A program made the position numbers and the translations under genes. The notes beneath the pieces were generated by a model. It had not been told where the DNA came from and searched no databases. It was given only the letters and a program-made list of their open reading frames with translations. From Flavobacterium sp. ov086 (GTDB lineage Bacteria; Bacteroidota; Bacteroidia; Flavobacteriales; Flavobacteriaceae), in assembly GCF_900187965.1 (NCBI RefSeq), contig NZ_FZNL01000001.1, positions 434,001 through 498,000 on the forward strand: DNA of 64,000 bases, given 5' to 3'. Positions 41,536 through 50,164 of this stretch are shown piece after piece; the first letter of the stretch is position 1, and each line of letters starts with the position of its first letter.

Positions 41536-42267
41536 ATGAAATGTATATTAGTAACAGGTGGTTCGAGAGGAATTGGCAGTGCTATTTGCAAAAAATTAGC
41601 CGTTGAAGCCAGCTATCATATTCTGATTAATTATCATTCGAATAAAACAGCTGCCGAAGAAACACTTCAGGAAATACAAAAATTAGGAGCAACGGGAGAA
41701 ATCTTAGGTTTTGATGTTTCTAATTATGAAGAAGTACAAAGTACTTTAACAAAATGGCAGGAAGCAAATCCTGAAGCAATTGTTGAAGCGATTGTAAACA
41801 ATGCCGGAATTACAAAAGATGGTCTTTTTATGTGGATGACTCCCGAAGACTGGAATGGTGTTGTAAACACCAGCTTGAACGGTTTTTTTAATGTAACACA
41901 GTTTTTTATTCAAAAAATGTTACGCAATAAATATGGCCGAATCGTAAATATGGTTTCTGTTTCTGGTGTAAAAGGAACAGCCGGGCAAACCAATTATTCG
42001 GCAGCAAAAGGCGCGATTGTTGCAGCTACAAAAGCATTAGCACAAGAAGTTGCTAAACGAAATATCACTGTAAATGCAGTTGCTCCGGGTTTTATCAGAA
42101 CAGATATGACTAGCCAATTAGACGAAAAAGAATTACTAAAACTAATTCCGGTAAATCGTTTTGGTGAAGCCGAAGAAGTGGCAGATTTGGTAAGCTTTTT
42201 GATTTCTAAAAAGTCAAGCTATATTACAGGAGAAATTATCAACATAAACGGAGGAATATATTCTTAA
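41536..42267 (+). CDS. 3-oxoacyl-ACP reductase (FabG-like)
   Basis: This 243-residue short-chain dehydrogenase reduces beta-ketoacyl-ACP during polyene extension. It has the NADPH-binding TGGSRGIG (residues 7-14), NNAG (88-91) and a catalytic triad of Ser141, Tyr154 and Lys158 (NYSAAKGA). The C-terminal SSYITGEIININGGIY is typical of FabG. It is in line with the ketosynthase gene that follows after a repeat-filled 178-base gap. In aryl polyene clusters a dedicated reductase serves this function; housekeeping FabG is expected elsewhere in the genome. Confidence 0.92.
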   Translation: MKCILVTGGSRGIGSAICKKLAVEASYHILINYHSNKTAAEETLQEIQKLGATGEILGFDVSNYEEVQSTLTKWQEANPEAIVEAIVNNAGITKDGLFMWMTPEDWNGVVNTSLNGFFNVTQFFIQKMLRNKYGRIVNMVSVSGVKGTAGQTNYSAAKGAIVAATKALAQEVAKRNITVNAVAPGFIRTDMTSQLDEKELLKLIPVNRFGEAEEVADLVSFLISKKSSYITGEIININGGIYS

Positions 42268-42318
42268 TAGTTCCTATGTTTGTGAGACTATTTTAAGTTT
42301 TTTAAACGTTGAAAATTG

Positions 42319-42399
42319 CTCGCAAAGACGCAAAGTCGCAAAGCTTTATTTAAATAATCTTAAAAAAGAATAAACTTTGCGACTTTGCGTCTTTGTGAG
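42319..42399. repeat. Inverted repeat, GCAAAGTCGC family, 25-bp arms
   Basis: Arms at 42319-42343 and 42375-42399 pair at 24 of 25 positions. The word GACGCAAAGTCGCAAAG is shared with the element at 2410-2476. It lies inside the flexirubin operon between the reductase and ketosynthase genes and would form a very stable hairpin in the mRNA. Confidence 0.85.
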
Positions 42400-42445
42400 A
42401 TTAAAAAAAATTACACTTTAAGGATAAAAAATACTTTGAAAGATG

Positions 42446-43681
42446 ATGAATAAGAGAGTTGTAATTACTGGAATGGGAATTTATTCTTGTATCGGAACTT
42501 CTTTAGACGAAGTAAAAGAATCTTTGTATAACGGAAAATCCGGTATTAAGTTTGACGCCGAAAGAAAAGAATTTGGTTTTCAATCTGCCTTAACAGGAAT
42601 AGTTCCGAAAGCGGATCTGAAAAACTTATTGACCCGCAGACAACGTATGAGCATTGGCGAAGAAACCGAATATGCTTATATGGCTACAATAGAAGCTTTG
42701 AAAAATGCCAATATCGACGACGCTTTTTTTGATAATCGTGAAGTGGGAATCATGTATGGAAATGATAGCGTTTCAAAAGCTATTATTGATGCTACGGATA
42801 TTGTTCGCGAGAAAAAAGATACCGCATTAATAGGTTCCGGAGCTATTTTTAAATCAATGAATTCAACGGTAACAATGAATTTATCTACGATTTTTAAACT
42901 CCGCGGAATCAATCTTACTATAAGCGCTGCTTGTGCAAGTGGCTCACACTCTATTGGGTTAGCTTATTTTTTAATAAAAAGCGGCTTCCAGGATATTGTT
43001 ATTACCGGAGGAGCTCAGGAAATCAACAAATATGCGATGAGCAGTTTTGATGGTTTAGGTGTTTTTTCGAGTAGAGAAAACGAACCTGAAAAAGCTTCCC
43101 GCCCATTTGATGCTGATCGCGACGGATTAATTCCGAGTGGTGGCGGTGCAACGTTAATTCTGGAAAGCTATGAATCAGCAATTGCACGAGGCGCCAATAT
43201 TATTGCCGAAGTTGTAGGTTACGGGTTCTCATCAAACGGTGGACATATCTCTACGCCAAATGTAGAAGGACCGTCTATAGCCATGCAACGAGCGCTTGAC
43301 GACGCACAATTAAAAGCAACTGATATTGATTATATAAATGCACATGCAACCTCAACTCCGGTTGGAGACGGAAACGAAGCAAAAGCAATTTTTGAAGTTT
43401 TTGGTGAGAAAAATCCTTACGTAAGTTCTACAAAATCAATGACAGGTCACGAATGTTGGATGGCTGGTGCGAGCGAAGTAATCTATTCTATCTTAATGAT
43501 GCAGAACGATTTCATTGCTCCGAACATCAATTTGGAAAATCCTGACGAAGATGCTTCTAAATTAAATTTGGTCAAAACTACTTTAAACAAAAAATTTGAC
43601 ATATTTTTGTCCAATTCCTTCGGATTCGGAGGAACCAACTCGGCGTTGGTGGTTAAAAAGTTTAAATTGAACGATGAATAA
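42446..43681 (+). CDS. Beta-ketoacyl-ACP synthase (FabB/FabF-like)
   Basis: This condensing enzyme has 411 residues from the ATG at 42446; an ATG one codon earlier is equally possible. It has the full Cys-His-His triad: Cys164 (SAACASGSHS), His301 (INAHATSTPVGD) and His336 (KSMTGHECWMAGA), numbered from the earlier ATG, and the C-terminal NSFGFGGTNSALV. It elongates acyl-ACP with malonyl units. Its stop overlaps the ACP gene start by 8 bases, and the acyltransferase gene follows directly. This trio most likely works in building the aryl polyene or the dialkylresorcinol precursors. Confidence 0.93.
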   Translation: MNKRVVITGMGIYSCIGTSLDEVKESLYNGKSGIKFDAERKEFGFQSALTGIVPKADLKNLLTRRQRMSIGEETEYAYMATIEALKNANIDDAFFDNREVGIMYGNDSVSKAIIDATDIVREKKDTALIGSGAIFKSMNSTVTMNLSTIFKLRGINLTISAACASGSHSIGLAYFLIKSGFQDIVITGGAQEINKYAMSSFDGLGVFSSRENEPEKASRPFDADRDGLIPSGGGATLILESYESAIARGANIIAEVVGYGFSSNGGHISTPNVEGPSIAMQRALDDAQLKATDIDYINAHATSTPVGDGNEAKAIFEVFGEKNPYVSSTKSMTGHECWMAGASEVIYSILMMQNDFIAPNINLENPDEDASKLNLVKTTLNKKFDIFLSNSFGFGGTNSALVVKKFKLNDE

Positions 43682-43928
43682 AGAAGAGATTATAGCAAGA
43701 ATTAATGGTTTTTTGGTTGATGAATTTGAAGTAGATAATGATGATATTGAACCAGATGCTAATCTAAAAGATACACTTGGGTTAGATAGTTTAGATTATG
43801 TAGATTTAGTAGTTTCTATTGAATCTAACTTTGGTGTAAAACTGGTTGAAGCTGATTTTGTTGGTATTGCTACATTTCAAAATTTTTATGACCTTATAGA
43901 AACCAAACTAAAAGCTAAAGCTGTTTAA
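43674..43928 (+). CDS. Acyl carrier protein, copy 1
   Basis: This 84-residue acidic four-helix protein carries the phosphopantetheine attachment site at Ser39 in LGLDSLDYVDLV. It shuttles growing acyl chains among the cluster enzymes. The start overlaps the ketosynthase end by 8 bases and the stop shares one base with the next ATG (TAATG), which suggests tight translational coupling. A second ACP lies at 55104-55361; two carriers may separate aryl polyene from alkyl chains. Confidence 0.93.
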   Translation: MNKEEIIARINGFLVDEFEVDNDDIEPDANLKDTLGLDSLDYVDLVVSIESNFGVKLVEADFVGIATFQNFYDLIETKLKAKAV

Positions 43929-44809
43929 TGAGTCAATGGGATGGCAAATCAAAAGGAACAGTTTTAGGCTATAGAATATTCGTTTTTTTAATACAAAAAG
44001 CGGGTGTCAAGTCTGCTTATGTCTTACTTTATTTTGTTGCTTCTTACTACTTTTTGTTTCTAAAGAAAAGCAATCAGGCTATTTTTTATTATTTTAAAGA
44101 AAGACTGAACTATTCCTATTTCAAATCAAAAAAAATGGTTTTCAAAAGTTATTACACTTTTGGGCAAACCATCATTGATAAAGTTTCCATTTCGGCAGGA
44201 ATGCGAAATAAATTCACCTATGAATTTGACGGAATAGAAACTCTCAAAAAGCTTCTGGCCGAAAAAAAAGGTGGAGTTCTTATTAGCGCTCATATAGGAA
44301 ATTTTGAAATTGCCGAACATTTTTTGGGCGATATTGATCTTAATTTTCAAATCAATCTCGTTACAACAGATTTAGAACATTCGGCTATTAAGAATTATCT
44401 GGAAAGTGTTACCCAAAAACCAACCGTAAAATTTATCATTATCAAAGACGATTTATCTCATATTTTTGAGATCAATGCGGCTTTGGCCAATAACGAATTG
44501 GTTTGTTTTACGGGAGATCGTTATTTTGAAGGAACCAAATCCCTTTCAGAAGAAATTCTGGGTAAAGAAACCAACTTCCCGGCAGGTCCATTTTTAATTG
44601 CTTCACGCTTAAAAGTTCCTGTTGTTTTTGTTTATGTAATGAAAGAACCCAACTTACATTATCATTTGTATGCCAGAGAAGCAACCGTAAAACACCGCGA
44701 CGAAAAAGGATTATTGAAAGAATACGTAAAAAGCGTAGAAAGCATTTTGCAGAAATATCCTTTGCAATGGTTCAATTATTTCGACTTCTGGAACGATCTT
44801 AAAGCATAA
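43928..44809 (+). CDS. LpxL/HtrB-like acyltransferase
   Basis: This 293-residue membrane-associated enzyme belongs to the lysophospholipid/lipid A acyltransferase family. The catalytic HX4E is His122-Glu127 (SAHIGNFEIAE), and a hydrophobic N-terminal segment (about residues 25-45) anchors it in the inner membrane. Family members move acyl chains from ACP onto lipid hydroxyls. Coupled to an ACP gene in this locus, it is a good candidate for joining the aryl polyene acid to dialkylresorcinol or to a lipid. The BtrH-like protein at 48406-49404 is a rival for that job. Confidence 0.87.
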   Translation: MSQWDGKSKGTVLGYRIFVFLIQKAGVKSAYVLLYFVASYYFLFLKKSNQAIFYYFKERLNYSYFKSKKMVFKSYYTFGQTIIDKVSISAGMRNKFTYEFDGIETLKKLLAEKKGGVLISAHIGNFEIAEHFLGDIDLNFQINLVTTDLEHSAIKNYLESVTQKPTVKFIIIKDDLSHIFEINAALANNELVCFTGDRYFEGTKSLSEEILGKETNFPAGPFLIASRLKVPVVFVYVMKEPNLHYHLYAREATVKHRDEKGLLKEYVKSVESILQKYPLQWFNYFDFWNDLKA

Positions 44810-44813
44810 GAAG

Positions 44814-44926
44814 TTGCCACAAATTTTCGCGAATTATTTTTAGCAATTCTGTATGTAATTCCTTTAATTAAAATCAATTTAAGCATAACCAAATTAGTGA
44901 AAATTTGTGCAATTCGTGGCGAAAAA
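44814..44926. repeat. Inverted repeat, GCCACAAATT family
   Basis: TTGCCACAAATTTTCGCGAA at the left end and a partly complementary GTGCAATTCGTGGCGAA at the right end bound the element, which belongs with those at 25415-25500 and 63208-63268. The pairing is imperfect. It lies between the acyltransferase gene and the darA promoter. Confidence 0.65.
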
Positions 44927-44990
44927 ACACAACACTATTACCGCTTTATAACAAATCTTAAACAAGAAAATTCGTTTAAATAAATTTACT

Positions 44991-44998
44991 TATTTTTG
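44991..44998 (+). promoter_or_regulatory. -7 box before darA
   Basis: TATTTTTG matches TAnnTTTG, 25 bases before the darA ATG at 45023. It suggests a second transcription unit beginning at darA within the flexirubin cluster. Confidence 0.55.
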
Positions 44999-45022
44999 CT
45001 TACCACCAAAGTAGCTAACCTA

Positions 45023-45925
45023 ATGAAAAATGTTCTCGTTATTTTTTATTCCCAATCCGGACAACTAGAATCGATTGCGAAAAACATTGCAAAACCATTC
45101 TTAAATTCAGAGGAAATAAATGTAATTTTTCACGAAATACAATTAGAAAAACCATTCCCGTTTCCGTGGAATAAGGATTCTTTTTTTGATGCCTTTCCGG
45201 AATCTTTTTTACAGATTCCGACAAAACTTAAACCAGTTTCTGACGAAGTTTTAAACACAAAATTTGATTTGATTCTTTTTCATTATCAGGTTTGGTTTTT
45301 ATCACCTTCAATTCCAATCAACTCGTTTTTAAAAAGTACAGAAGCCAAGACAATATTAAACAATACTCCCGTTATAACTATTAATGGTTCTCGTAATATG
45401 TGGATTATGGCGCAGGAAAAAATTAAAGTTTTATTGCGTGACGTCAATGCAAAATTGGTTGGAAATATTGCATTAGTCGATCGTGTTGGAAATTTAATCA
45501 GCGTGATCACAATTGTAAATTGGATGTTTTCTGGTGTAAAGAAACGATATCTTGGATTTTTTCCACTTCCGGGAGTTTCTGATAAAGACATTCAGGAGTC
45601 TGATAAATTTGGAGAAATCATACTTTCCCAATTTAAACAAAACAAACTAGACGATTTACAGCCAAAATTAGCCGAAATAGGTGCCGTAAAAATCAGTCCT
45701 TATTTAGTTACTGTAGATAAAACGGCCAATAAGATTTTTAATAAGTGGTCGAATTTGATTCACAAGAATCAAAAAAACAGGAAAACGCTTCTTAAAATAT
45801 TTTATGTTTATTTATTCCTTGCTATATGGCTAATCTCGCCAATAGTATATATATTGCACCTTATTACCTATCCATTCAAGTTCAAAACCATAAAAAAAGA
45901 AACTCAATATTATCAAGGAGTTTAG
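45023..45925 (+). CDS. darA: Dialkylresorcinol condensing enzyme DarA
   Basis: This 300-residue protein acts with DarB to form dialkylresorcinols from a beta-keto acyl intermediate and a second acyl chain by cyclisation and aromatisation. I start at ATG 45023 (MKNVLVIFYSQSGQLESIA), preceded by the promoter box; a TTG nine codons earlier lies inside that box. Residues 9-14 (YSQSGQ) resemble a flavodoxin phosphate-binding loop. A C-terminal hydrophobic stretch (about 260-285, YVYLFLAIWLISPIVYILHL) suggests membrane attachment. The darA-darB pairing with 16 bases between them is diagnostic for the pathway. Confidence 0.9.
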   Translation: MKNVLVIFYSQSGQLESIAKNIAKPFLNSEEINVIFHEIQLEKPFPFPWNKDSFFDAFPESFLQIPTKLKPVSDEVLNTKFDLILFHYQVWFLSPSIPINSFLKSTEAKTILNNTPVITINGSRNMWIMAQEKIKVLLRDVNAKLVGNIALVDRVGNLISVITIVNWMFSGVKKRYLGFFPLPGVSDKDIQESDKFGEIILSQFKQNKLDDLQPKLAEIGAVKISPYLVTVDKTANKIFNKWSNLIHKNQKNRKTLLKIFYVYLFLAIWLISPIVYILHLITYPFKFKTIKKETQYYQGV

Positions 45926-45941
45926 AAGACGAAATTTAATT

Positions 45942-47075
45942 ATGTTTGACGTATATATTACCAAAGCCGCAAAATATTTGCCAAATGAAGCTGTTTCAAA
46001 TGATGAAATGGAAAGCTATTTAGGCCTAATAAATGACACCGCCTCAAAGGCAAGACGTATTATTTTGCGTAATAATAAAATTACAAGCCGATACTACGCC
46101 GTAGATAAAAACGGAAAAAGCACACATAGTAACGCTGAGTTAACACACAATGCCGTTTTACAACTATTTGATAATAACTTTACAGATCAGGATCTTGAAG
46201 TGCTTTCCTGCGGAACCTCATCACCTGATGTTTTAGCCCCATCACATGCTGCAATGGTTCACGGTTTATTAAAAAACAGATCGGTAGAGCTAAATTCTTC
46301 GATGGGTATTTGCTGTTCAGGAATGAATGCATTGAAATATGGTTTTCTTTCTATAAAATCAGGAAACTCAAAAAATGCCATTTGTACAGGATCAGAAAAA
46401 GTTTCGACCTGGCTTTCTTCTCCAAAATACAAGCATGAAGTAATCAATTTAAAAAATCTTGAAGAGCAACCAATAATCGCCTTCAAAAAAGATTTTTTAC
46501 GTTGGATGTTATCTGATGGAGCCGGAGCCTTTTTATTAGAAAATAAACCAAGCGGCGAAATTTCATTAAAAATCGAATGGATGGAAGCGTATTCCTATGC
46601 ATTCGAATTAGAAACTTGTATGTATGCCGGTGGAGATAAATTAGAAAATGGCGAAATCAAAGCCTGGAGCGATTACAATCCGGAGCAATGGTTAAACGAA
46701 TCTGTATTTGCTGTTAAGCAGGATGTAAAAATATTAGACGAATTTATATTACCAAAAGGTGTCGAAAGTATGAGCGATGCAATGGCAAAGCACAACATTA
46801 CGGCAGATCAGGTTGATTATTTTTTACCTCACGTTTCTTCTAACTTTTTTGTAGAAGGTCTAAAAAACGGATTAAACGAAAAAGGAATTGTACTTACAGA
46901 CGAAAAATGGTTCATGAACCTTTTAAGAGTTGGTAATGTAGGTTCTGCCTCAATTTATATCGCCCTTGAAGAATTAATGTATTCAGGTAAACTAAAAAAA
47001 GGAGATCGCATTTTATTATCAGTTCCGGAAAGCGGAAGATTCTCTTTTGCCTATGCATATTTAACGGTTTGCTAA
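45942..47075 (+). CDS. darB: Beta-ketoacyl-ACP synthase III-like DarB
   Basis: This 377-residue thiolase-fold condensing enzyme of the KAS III group has the active-site Cys125 (MGICCSGMNAL), a His in FLPHVSSNFF and an Asn in VGNVGSASIYIAL. DarB links two acyl units, from ACP or CoA, before DarA-dependent ring formation to dialkylresorcinol. The stop codon overlaps the next ATG by one base (TAATG). Length and motifs fit known DarB proteins. Together with darA it marks this cluster as flexirubin- or dialkylresorcinol-producing, not a plain aryl polyene cluster. Confidence 0.92.
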   Translation: MFDVYITKAAKYLPNEAVSNDEMESYLGLINDTASKARRIILRNNKITSRYYAVDKNGKSTHSNAELTHNAVLQLFDNNFTDQDLEVLSCGTSSPDVLAPSHAAMVHGLLKNRSVELNSSMGICCSGMNALKYGFLSIKSGNSKNAICTGSEKVSTWLSSPKYKHEVINLKNLEEQPIIAFKKDFLRWMLSDGAGAFLLENKPSGEISLKIEWMEAYSYAFELETCMYAGGDKLENGEIKAWSDYNPEQWLNESVFAVKQDVKILDEFILPKGVESMSDAMAKHNITADQVDYFLPHVSSNFFVEGLKNGLNEKGIVLTDEKWFMNLLRVGNVGSASIYIALEELMYSGKLKKGDRILLSVPESGRFSFAYAYLTVC

Positions 47076-47506
47076 TGGAAACAATATGTCTTTTAAATAA
47101 AGAAGCAGTCGAAAATTTATTGCCACAAAAGTTCCCTTTTGTTATGGTTGATAAAATGTATTCTTATACCGAAACATCATTGGTTTCCGGTTTAAAAATT
47201 CAGAGCGACAATATCTTTGCAAATAATAATTCTTTTTTAGAAGCAGGTATAATCGAGCATATGGCACAATCTGTGGCGTTGCATACCGGATATCATTTTT
47301 TTTTGAAAAACGAAACAGCCCCAACAGGTTACATAGGTTCTATAAAAGATATTGAAATAAAACAGTTTCCAAAAGTCGACGATACCATTCGATCAACCGT
47401 AACTATTTTGCAGGAATTTGCCGGAATAACTTTGGTTGATATTGTGACTACTTTAAATAATGAAGAAATTGCCCGCGGACAAATGAAAACCGTTTTGGCA
47501 AAATAA
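47075..47506 (+). CDS. Hotdog-fold dehydratase-like protein lacking the catalytic His
   Basis: This 143-residue protein of the FabZ/ApeP-like group starts at ATG 47075 (METICLLNKEA), one base inside the darB stop. It keeps the glutamate of the FabZ dyad as Glu61 in GIIEHMAQS, but the GHFPG segment that supplies the catalytic His is replaced by NIFANNNSF; the position 14 residues before Glu61 is Ile47. It is therefore unlikely to be a dehydratase on its own. A partner with a proper His is at 61136-61507. It may be a subunit of a heteromeric dehydratase for polyene formation. Confidence 0.82.
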   Translation: METICLLNKEAVENLLPQKFPFVMVDKMYSYTETSLVSGLKIQSDNIFANNNSFLEAGIIEHMAQSVALHTGYHFFLKNETAPTGYIGSIKDIEIKQFPKVDDTIRSTVTILQEFAGITLVDIVTTLNNEEIARGQMKTVLAK

Positions 47507-47513
47507 TATACGT

Positions 47514-47978
47514 ATGAAAATCGGAGTTGACATACAAAATTACCTTCCGCACCGAGCGCCAATGCTCATGGTAGATCTAATTTTGGATATAGATTCCAAT
47601 TTTGTAGAAACGACATTCCTGATAAAAGAAGACAATATTTTTATTGATAATCATATTTTTATCGAAGCTGGTTTAATCGAAAACACAGCACAAACCTGCT
47701 CAGCAATTGTTGGCAAAAAGTATTTTTTTGAGGAAGACGGAACAGAAAATGAAAACGTAAATGTTATTGGTTTTATCAGCGCCTTAAAAAATCTGAAAAT
47801 ACATTCGCTGCCAAAAACCGGCGATACAATTATTACCAAAGCAAACTTAATGTCAAAATTTGTTGGCGACGATTATACCTTATGTACGATGAGCTGCCAA
47901 AGCTTACTCGAAGACAAAATACTTTTAGAATGTGAAATTAATTTGTTTATTCAAAAAACAGTTTCGACAACAACATAA
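47514..47978 (+). CDS. Second hotdog-fold dehydratase-like protein lacking the usual His
   Basis: This 154-residue FabZ-like protein begins with a canonical LPHRAPMLMVDLILDID segment (residues 11-27) and keeps Glu56 (GLIENTAQT). As in the preceding gene, the GHFPG loop is missing (NIFIDNHIF); a His47 exists but is nine residues from Glu56, not 14. It follows its neighbour by 7 bases. The two probably arose by duplication and may form a complex, or complete an active site with the His-bearing protein at 61136-61507. Confidence 0.82.
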   Translation: MKIGVDIQNYLPHRAPMLMVDLILDIDSNFVETTFLIKEDNIFIDNHIFIEAGLIENTAQTCSAIVGKKYFFEEDGTENENVNVIGFISALKNLKIHSLPKTGDTIITKANLMSKFVGDDYTLCTMSCQSLLEDKILLECEINLFIQKTVSTTT

Positions 47979-48001
47979 TTCTGATCGAAAATAAAACCGT
48001 C

Positions 48002-48406
48002 ATGGAAAAAGAAAATGTACCTCAGCACGATGGAAATTTAAGCAAAAAGAACCTCAAAGAACTTGTTTATGCTACTGATGAAAATGGCAATTATACCACC
48101 GCATTAAGTACCGGTTGGGAACCAAAAGCCATTGCTCTTTCAAACGCAATTGATGATATAAAAGAACGTGCGGAAGAAGCTAAACTGAAGGTTCAGATTG
48201 GCGAATTAAGTCCGATTTGTTATTATATGGAACTCAATAAAATGGATCTTACTATTCTTGCCGGCTATGTCGATATGTGGAAATGGCGCGTAAAAAGACA
48301 TTTTAAACCCACTATTTTTGCCAAATTGAGTGACAAAATTTTACAGAAATATGCCGACGCTTTTGAAATTTCAATAGCCGAATTAAAAAATATTAAAAAC
48401 GATTAA
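48002..48406 (+). CDS. Conserved small protein of unknown function in the flexirubin cluster
   Basis: This 134-residue cytoplasmic-looking protein is mostly helical by pattern, with a charged middle (DDIKERAEEAKLKVQIGEL) and a C-terminal WKWRVKRHFKP segment followed by more helix. I do not recognise the family. It is translationally coupled to the BtrH-like gene (stop and start share one base), lies 23 bases after the second hotdog gene, and so is surely part of the pathway. The short length and basic Trp-containing patch suggest an accessory or partner protein for the BtrH-like enzyme. Confidence 0.8.
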   Translation: MEKENVPQHDGNLSKKNLKELVYATDENGNYTTALSTGWEPKAIALSNAIDDIKERAEEAKLKVQIGELSPICYYMELNKMDLTILAGYVDMWKWRVKRHFKPTIFAKLSDKILQKYADAFEISIAELKNIKND

Positions 48407-49404
48407 TGCAAACGACTTTCACACACCATCAATCTGCTCATTGTGAAAATGGAGTGGCTTCAAATCTCTTAAAAAACAGCGGATTAAATATCAGCGAACC
48501 TATGGTTTTTGGAATTGGTTCCGGACTTTTGTTTGTGTATTTACCTTTTATAAAAGTAAATCATGCACCGGCAATTAGTTACAGAACTTTGCCTGGACAG
48601 ATTTTTAATAAAGTTGCCAATCGTTTAAATTTAAAAATAAAAAGACAAAAATTTTCTTCTGTTCCAAATGCCAGTAAAGCTTTAGACGAAAATTTAAAAA
48701 ACAATATTCCAACCGGATTACAAGTTGGTGTTTATCATTTAAGTTATTTTCCTGATGAATATCGTTTTCATTTCAACGCGCACAATTTAGTCGTTTACGG
48801 AAAAACCGAAACTGATTATTTAATCAGCGATCCTGTTATGGAAACCGTGACTACTTTAACGCACGAAGAATTAGACAAAGTACGTTTTGCTAAAGGTGCG
48901 TTTGCGCCAAAAGGCCAAATGTATTATCCAATTCAGGTTCCGAGTGAAGTTGATTTCAAAAGTGCCATCATCAAAGGAATCAAAGATACTTGTCGCACTA
49001 TGCTGGCACCCATGCCAATTGTAGGTGTTCGCGGAATTAAATTTGTTTCTCGCCGAATTAGAAAATGGCCTGCAAAACACGGCGTTAGAAAAGCCAATCA
49101 TTATCTTGCACAAATGGTGCGAATGCAGGAAGAAATAGGAACCGGCGGCGGAGGATTCCGTTTTATTTATGCCGCTTTTCTACAAGAAGCTTCAGTTATT
49201 TTAAACAATGATGAATTGAAAGTGCTTTCGAAAGAAATGACTCAAATTGGAGATTCGTGGAGAGATTTTGCTGTTGAAGCTTCCCGTATTTATAAAAATA
49301 GAAGTGCCAAAGAAGACGCTTACAATGCCATTGCCGATGAACTTCTGGACATTGCTAATCGCGAAGAAATCTTTTTCAAAAAACTAAAAAAAGCAATTAG
49401 CTAA
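48406..49404 (+). CDS. BtrH-like N-terminal-domain protein, probable acyltransferase
   Basis: This 332-residue protein resembles the butirosin biosynthesis protein BtrH, which moves an acyl group from an ACP to an aminoglycoside. The N-terminal domain has a papain-like triad: Cys13 (SAHCENGVASNLL), His126 (FNAHNLVVYG) and Asp142 (LISDPVM). A helical C-terminal domain (about residues 200-332) follows. In this setting, with two ACPs, it could transfer the aryl polyene acyl chain from ACP to the dialkylresorcinol or another alcohol. That is inference; the fold and triad are visible. Confidence 0.82.
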   Translation: MQTTFTHHQSAHCENGVASNLLKNSGLNISEPMVFGIGSGLLFVYLPFIKVNHAPAISYRTLPGQIFNKVANRLNLKIKRQKFSSVPNASKALDENLKNNIPTGLQVGVYHLSYFPDEYRFHFNAHNLVVYGKTETDYLISDPVMETVTTLTHEELDKVRFAKGAFAPKGQMYYPIQVPSEVDFKSAIIKGIKDTCRTMLAPMPIVGVRGIKFVSRRIRKWPAKHGVRKANHYLAQMVRMQEEIGTGGGGFRFIYAAFLQEASVILNNDELKVLSKEMTQIGDSWRDFAVEASRIYKNRSAKEDAYNAIADELLDIANREEIFFKKLKKAIS

Positions 49405-49411
49405 CTATATT

Positions 49412-50164
49412 TTGCAAACTGTTATAAAAATAGAATCTCTTTCGAAAAAGTACAAAGATGCAGAACTGTATTCTTTGAACGATGTTTCGCTGGATATAAA
49501 TCAAGGTCAGATTTTTGGCTTATTAGGTCCAAATGGTGCCGGAAAAACCACTTTAATCTCCATGCTTTGCGGATTGATAAAACCAACTTCGGGACATTTC
49601 ACGATTGATGGTTTGAACTATGCTGGCCATTCCACCAAAATCAAAAAAATTATTGGAGTTGTACCTCAGGAATATGCTTTATATCCTACGTTGACAGCGA
49701 GAGAAAATCTACATTATTTTGGAAGCATGTACGGTTTAAAAGGTTCTGACTTAAAAGACAAAGTAATTGAAACTTTAGATCTTTTGGGTTTATTAAAATT
49801 TGCCGACAAACGCATTGAAACTTTCTCAGGCGGAATGAAACGCAGAGTCAATTTGATTGCGGGAATTCTCCACAATCCAAAAGTTTTATTTCTGGACGAG
49901 CCAACTGTTGGTGTTGATGTGCAATCTAAAAATGCAATTATAGATTATCTCAAACTTTTAAATCAAAACGGAACTACAATTATTTATACCTCGCATCATT
50001 TGGCTGAAGCCGAAGATTTTTGCACGACAATTGCCATTTTAGATCAAGGCAAAATTTATGCACAAGGCACACCATCAGGTTTAATCGCTTCTACCGAAAA
50101 AGCAAGAAATCTGGAAGAAGTTTTTATTTCATTAACCGGTAAAGATCTGAGAGATGATATATAA
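49412..50164 (+). CDS. ABC-2 transporter ATP-binding protein
   Basis: This 250-residue ATPase has Walker A GPNGAGKTTL, signature FSGGMKRR and Walker B VLFLDEPTVGVD, typical of the ABC-2 export group. The frame begins with TTG at 49412 (MQTVIKIESLSKKY); no upstream ATG fits the family start, so a TTG start is likely, 7 bases after the preceding stop. It overlaps the permease gene by 11 bases. Together they probably export flexirubin, a precursor or a lipid carrier across the inner membrane. Confidence 0.92.
   Translation: MQTVIKIESLSKKYKDAELYSLNDVSLDINQGQIFGLLGPNGAGKTTLISMLCGLIKPTSGHFTIDGLNYAGHSTKIKKIIGVVPQEYALYPTLTARENLHYFGSMYGLKGSDLKDKVIETLDLLGLLKFADKRIETFSGGMKRRVNLIAGILHNPKVLFLDEPTVGVDVQSKNAIIDYLKLLNQNGTTIIYTSHHLAEAEDFCTTIAILDQGKIYAQGTPSGLIASTEKARNLEEVFISLTGKDLRDDI

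Noticed and set aside
47069..47074. TTG start two codons before the hotdog gene ATG
   Set aside because: The TAATG junction with darB at 47073-47077 is a standard coupling arrangement, so ATG 47075 is preferred.
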